Assembly: GCF_938036805.1 (NCBI RefSeq)
Contig: NZ_CALHWC010000058.1
Coordinates: forward strand, 1 to 26,579
Length of the DNA stretch: 26,579 bases
Direction: 5' to 3'
DNA from: an uncultured Streptococcus sp.
GTDB lineage: Bacteria; Bacillota; Bacilli; Lactobacillales; Streptococcaceae
Made by a program: the position numbers and the translations under genes
The notes under the pieces: model-generated
Seen by the model: only the letters and a program-made list of their open reading frames with translations
The model's database searches: none
Told to the model about the DNA's origin: nothing
In this document: positions 23,331-26,579 of the stretch, piece after piece
How positions within the stretch are numbered: the first letter of the stretch is position 1
Layout: the number at the start of each line of letters is the position of its first letter

Positions 23331-26300
23331 GTGATTACGCAACTAGATACCAAGACTGTTTATAGCTTTATGGATAGTTTAGTCTCTATCAAAAAATATG
23401 TTCAACGGGCCAAGAACTTGGGCTACAAAAGTTTGGGCATGATGGATGTGGACAATCTTTATGGGGCTTATCATTTTCTAGAGGAGGCAAAAGCGGCAGG
23501 ACTTCAGCCCTTGCTAGGTCTGGAAATGGAAATTTATAAAGATGGAAATCCTCTCAATCTGAGACTGCTAGCCTTGGATAGTCAGGGGTATCGCAATTTG
23601 ATGAAGATTTCGACTCTAAAAATGATGAATCGTCAAAATTGGGAAGACTTTCAACATCTTTTTAAAGGGCTGGCTCTGATTGTACCAATCTTTGAGGGCG
23701 TGGATCAACTAGATCTTGGTCTAGACTTTTATGTTGGGGTCTTTCCAGATACGCCTAGGCAGGAATTGACTAGGTCAGTCCTGCCCTTACATACGGTTCG
23801 TTATTTTGAGCAGGGAGACTTGGAAACCTTGCAGATGTTGAGGGCGATTCGGGATAATATCAGCTTGCGAGAGGTCGGCCATCTGTCAAACCATGAATTT
23901 TTATTAGCGCCAGCCTCTTTAGAAGAAGCTTTCGCTGAAAACTTTCCAGAGAGTTTGACTAACTTGGAGAAATTGATAGCTGATGTTCACTATGAAATCA
24001 ACACCGAGTTGAAACTTCCGCGCTTCAATCCTGAGCGTCCTGCTGTGGAGGAGCTGCGGGAGTTAGCTGAGGCAGGATTAGCCAAGCGGGGGCTTGCAGG
24101 TGAAGTCTATCAAGCAAGGCTGGATCAGGAGCTGGATGTTATTCATCAGATGGGTTTTGATGATTATTTTCTCATCGTCTGGGATTTGCTGCGCTTTGGC
24201 CGCAGTCAAGGTTATTACATGGGGATGGGACGTGGCTCTGCAGTTGGTAGTTTAGTAGCCTATGCTTTGGAAATTACAGGCATTGACCCAGTAGAAAAGA
24301 ACCTGCTGTTTGAACGTTTCCTAAACCTAGAACGCTATACCATGCCCGATATTGATATTGATATTCCCGATGTGTATCGGCCGGAGTTTATCCGCTATGT
24401 CCGAGATCGTTATGGTAGCATGCATGCGGCTCAGATTGTGACCTACTCAACCTTTGGAGCCAAGCAGGCTATCCGAGATGTCTTTAAGCGCTTTGGTTTG
24501 CCAGAGTACGAGCTGACCAATATGACCAAAAAAATCGGCTTTCGAGACAACTTAACCACTGCTTATGAGCGAAATATAGCTTTTCGTCAGATTATCAATA
24601 GCAAACTAGAATACCAGAAGGCCTTTGAAATTGCTAAGAAAATCGAAGGAAATCCACGCCAGACCTCAATCCATGCGGCAGGTGTCGTCATGAGCAACGA
24701 TGATTTGACCAATCAAATCCCCTTAAAATACGGGGAGGATATGTATCTCACCCAGTACGATGCCCACGGTGTCGAAAGCAATGGACTGCTCAAGATGGAC
24801 TTTCTGGGCCTGCGCAATTTAACCTTTGTCCAGCGGATGAAAGAAGCGGCTCTAGACAAATACGGAGTTGATATTGATATTGCTCGCATTGACTTGGAGG
24901 ACGAGGAAACTCTACGCCTCTTTGCAGCGGGTAATACCAAGGGGATTTTCCAGTTTGAACAAGCGGGTGCCATCAGTCTTTTGAAAAGAGTCCAACCCGT
25001 CCAGTTTGAAGAAGTAGTGGCTACCACCTCTCTCAATCGTCCTGGAGCTAGTGACTATATTGATAACTTTGTCAAGCGCAAGCATGGTCGCGAGCGCGTG
25101 GAGATGATTGATCCGAGCTTGGAGGATATCTTGGCTCCAACCTATGGCATCATGCTTTACCAAGAGCAGGTCATGCAGGTCGCCCAGCGTTTTGGTGGTT
25201 TTAGTCTGGGGAAGGCTGATATTTTACGACGGGCGATGGGCAAGAAAAATGCTGCTGAAATGCATAAAATGGAGGAAGAATTTGTCAGGGGAGCTGTCAG
25301 ATTGGGGCACTCAGAGACCAAGGCCAAGGAAGTCTTTGCGGTCATGGAGAAATTTGCCGGCTATGGCTTCAACCGTAGCCACGCCTATGCTTACTCGGCT
25401 CTAGCTTTTCAGCTGGCCTATTTCAAGGCTCACTATCCAGACATCTTCTTTGATGTTATGCTAAACTACTCGAGCTCGGACTATATCACGGATGCACTTG
25501 GATTTGGCTTTGAGCTAGCTCCCTTGACCATCCATAACATTCCCTATAAAGATAAGTTTCAGGAGCGGAAAATCTATCTTGGTTTGAAAAATATTAAGGG
25601 CTTGCCAAGGGATTTTGCTTTCTGGATCATAGAAGAGCGTCAAAAGCATCCCTTTAGCAGTGTGGAAGATTTCATTTTACGCCTGCCTCAGAGTTATCAT
25701 AAGTTGCCGCTTTTAAGTCCATTGGTGCAATTGGGACTCTTTGATGTTTTTGAGCCCAATCGCCAGAAGATTTTGCACAATCTACCGAATCTTTTTGTCT
25801 TTGCAGATGAGCTGGGAAGTTTATTTGCTGATACTAGCTATTCATGGACGGATGCCGAGGATTTTACTGCTGCAGAAAAGTTTGAGCAGGAGCAAGCCTT
25901 GATTGGAATTGGGCTTAGTGACCATCCACTCATTAGCCTAGCCAAGAAAGCCGATCGTTCTTTTGTATGGATTGAAGAGTTGGCCGATAATAGTAAGGCG
26001 ACCATTCTAGTTGAAGTCCAGTCTATCAAGGTTATTCGCACAAAAAATGGTGAAAACATGGCCTTTATGCAAGTGACAGATACCAAGAAAAAGTTAGATG
26101 TTACTTTATTCCCTGAAGTTTATCGCCGCTTTGCTCAACTAATCCAAGAAAAAGGCTATTACTATCTGACTGGAAAAATTCAGGAGAGGGATGGCCGACT
26201 ACAGATGGTTCTAGCAGAGGTGGAAAAAGCAAGCTCAGAACGCTTTTGGATCCAATTAGCTGATACTAGTCACGACAGGCAGATTGCGGAGATCCTGCAG

Positions 26301-26441
26301 CGATACCCTGGGGATATTCCCGTGGTGCTACGCTATGAGAATGACAAGAAAACGGTTCCTGCATCAGGCTTTCAAGTTCAAAAATCAGACCAACTTCAAG
26401 CTGAACTAGAAAATTACAGCATGAAAACGGTTTTTCGGTAA
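23331..26441 (+). CDS. dnaE: DNA polymerase III subunit alpha, DnaE
   Basis: A 1036-residue C-family polymerase of the low-GC Gram-positive DnaE type, which works with PolC and extends lagging-strand primers. Start is GTG 23331 with AAGGAG at 23319-23324, spacing 6; no better ATG exists. Order: an N-terminal PHP domain (about 1-200) that is degenerate (QLDTKTVYS where active PHP domains have HxH-type HSxYS); palm with the catalytic pair D340/D342 in MPDIDIDIPD and the third acid D490 in KMDFLGLRNL; fingers; a tandem HhH region (about 770-830); and a C-terminal OB domain (about 900-1000). Length matches streptococcal DnaE. pfkA follows after 84 nt with its own promoter. Confidence 0.97.
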   Translation: MITQLDTKTVYSFMDSLVSIKKYVQRAKNLGYKSLGMMDVDNLYGAYHFLEEAKAAGLQPLLGLEMEIYKDGNPLNLRLLALDSQGYRNLMKISTLKMMNRQNWEDFQHLFKGLALIVPIFEGVDQLDLGLDFYVGVFPDTPRQELTRSVLPLHTVRYFEQGDLETLQMLRAIRDNISLREVGHLSNHEFLLAPASLEEAFAENFPESLTNLEKLIADVHYEINTELKLPRFNPERPAVEELRELAEAGLAKRGLAGEVYQARLDQELDVIHQMGFDDYFLIVWDLLRFGRSQGYYMGMGRGSAVGSLVAYALEITGIDPVEKNLLFERFLNLERYTMPDIDIDIPDVYRPEFIRYVRDRYGSMHAAQIVTYSTFGAKQAIRDVFKRFGLPEYELTNMTKKIGFRDNLTTAYERNIAFRQIINSKLEYQKAFEIAKKIEGNPRQTSIHAAGVVMSNDDLTNQIPLKYGEDMYLTQYDAHGVESNGLLKMDFLGLRNLTFVQRMKEAALDKYGVDIDIARIDLEDEETLRLFAAGNTKGIFQFEQAGAISLLKRVQPVQFEEVVATTSLNRPGASDYIDNFVKRKHGRERVEMIDPSLEDILAPTYGIMLYQEQVMQVAQRFGGFSLGKADILRRAMGKKNAAEMHKMEEEFVRGAVRLGHSETKAKEVFAVMEKFAGYGFNRSHAYAYSALAFQLAYFKAHYPDIFFDVMLNYSSSDYITDALGFGFELAPLTIHNIPYKDKFQERKIYLGLKNIKGLPRDFAFWIIEERQKHPFSSVEDFILRLPQSYHKLPLLSPLVQLGLFDVFEPNRQKILHNLPNLFVFADELGSLFADTSYSWTDAEDFTAAEKFEQEQALIGIGLSDHPLISLAKKADRSFVWIEELADNSKATILVEVQSIKVIRTKNGENMAFMQVTDTKKKLDVTLFPEVYRRFAQLIQEKGYYYLTGKIQERDGRLQMVLAEVEKASSERFWIQLADTSHDRQIAEILQRYPGDIPVVLRYENDKKTVPASGFQVQKSDQLQAELENYSMKTVFR

Positions 26442-26477
26442 AAAATCAGGAAAATAAGAGAATTTTTATTCTGATTG

Positions 26478-26486
26478 TGGTATAAT
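26478..26486 (+). promoter_or_regulatory. Extended -10 promoter for pfkA
   Basis: TGGTATAAT: a consensus -10 at 26481-26486 with a TG extension, 39 nt before the pfkA ATG. No good -35 is seen. An imperfect hairpin (TCAGGAAAATAA with TTTTTATTCTGA, about 26446-26474) lies immediately upstream, over the -35 zone, and could end dnaE transcription. Confidence 0.65.
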
Positions 26487-26525
26487 CTATAAGAATGTTA
26501 AAAAGATAAAGGAGCACATTACGAA

Positions 26526-26579
26526 ATGAAACGTATTGCTGTTTTGACCAGTGGTGGAGATGCCCCTGGTATGAATGCT
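26526..26579 (+). CDS. pfkA: ATP-dependent 6-phosphofructokinase, N-terminal end only
   Basis: The first 18 codons are visible, MKRIAVLTSGGDAPGMNA, the ATP-binding GGDAPGMN signature of PfkA, which phosphorylates fructose 6-phosphate in glycolysis. The ribosome site AAAGGAG (26508-26514) is 11 nt upstream. The gene runs off the right edge. The dnaE-pfkA order is standard in streptococci. Confidence 0.95.
   Translation, partial: MKRIAVLTSGGDAPGMNA

Noticed and set aside
24713..25036. 107-codon frame opposite dnaE
   Set aside because: Antisense shadow of the polymerase active-site region; no start signals.
1..26579. CRISPR array, tRNA or rRNA genes, BOX or RUP repeats
   Set aside because: No regularly spaced repeats, cloverleaf-like segments, rRNA sequence or recognisable BOX/RUP elements were noticed on reading; a dedicated scan was not possible.

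Overview
The window comes from a low-GC Gram-positive chromosome, most likely a Streptococcus of the mitis/oralis/pneumoniae group. The evidence is the lysS, ftsW-ppc, ccpA and dnaE-pfkA housekeeping genes, a streptococcal MacAB-like ABC exporter, IS1182- and IS30-family remnants, and AGGAGG-type ribosome sites. The species is inferred from gene content and protein style only. No tRNA, rRNA or CRISPR array was seen.

Layout. (1) 1-2030: end of a membrane-fusion protein gene, then the ATPase and permease of a MacB-type exporter, overlapping head to tail. (2) 2041-3318: hairpins, a decayed IS1182-family transposase on the minus strand, and a decayed IS30-family transposase on the plus strand. 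The two are fused at about 2797-2801, where each has lost its 5' part. (3) 3319-12084: an AT-rich three-gene defence operon. It encodes a single-chain Type ISP (LlaGI-like) restriction-modification enzyme, an OLD-family ATPase/TOPRIM nuclease (GajA-like) and a UvrD-like helicase (GajB-like). It has one promoter, a 3-nt gap, an 8-nt overlap and one strong terminator. (4) 12085-12729: a second IS30 copy in the same orientation, with both terminal inverted repeats but an internal deletion, so the defence operon lies between two direct IS30 repeats. (5) 12735-17439, minus strand: lysS, a histidine phosphatase, ybaK-type deacylase, a DUF368/PopT-type lipid transporter and a GH25 lysozyme-like protein. 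(6) 17667-26579, plus strand: ftsW, ppc, ccpA, a candidate independent small RNA, dnaE and the first codons of pfkA.

How it works together. The defence operon appears to have been delivered between two IS30 copies. It is probably transcribed from a hybrid promoter whose -35 (TTGACA) lies in the right inverted repeat of the first IS30 copy and whose -10 (TATAAT) lies just outside it. The ISP enzyme would methylate host DNA and cut unmodified DNA. The OLD nuclease and UvrD helicase form a Gabija-like pair that could act as a second layer. The flanking genes are core functions: translation (lysS, ybaK), envelope building (PopT-like transporter, lysozyme, FtsW), anaplerosis (ppc), carbon control (ccpA), replication (dnaE) and glycolysis (pfkA). 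The most notable items are the IS30-driven ISP plus Gabija-like cassette, a roughly 140-nt candidate sRNA between ccpA and dnaE, three cre-like sites ahead of ccpA, and a possibly leaderless lysozyme mRNA.
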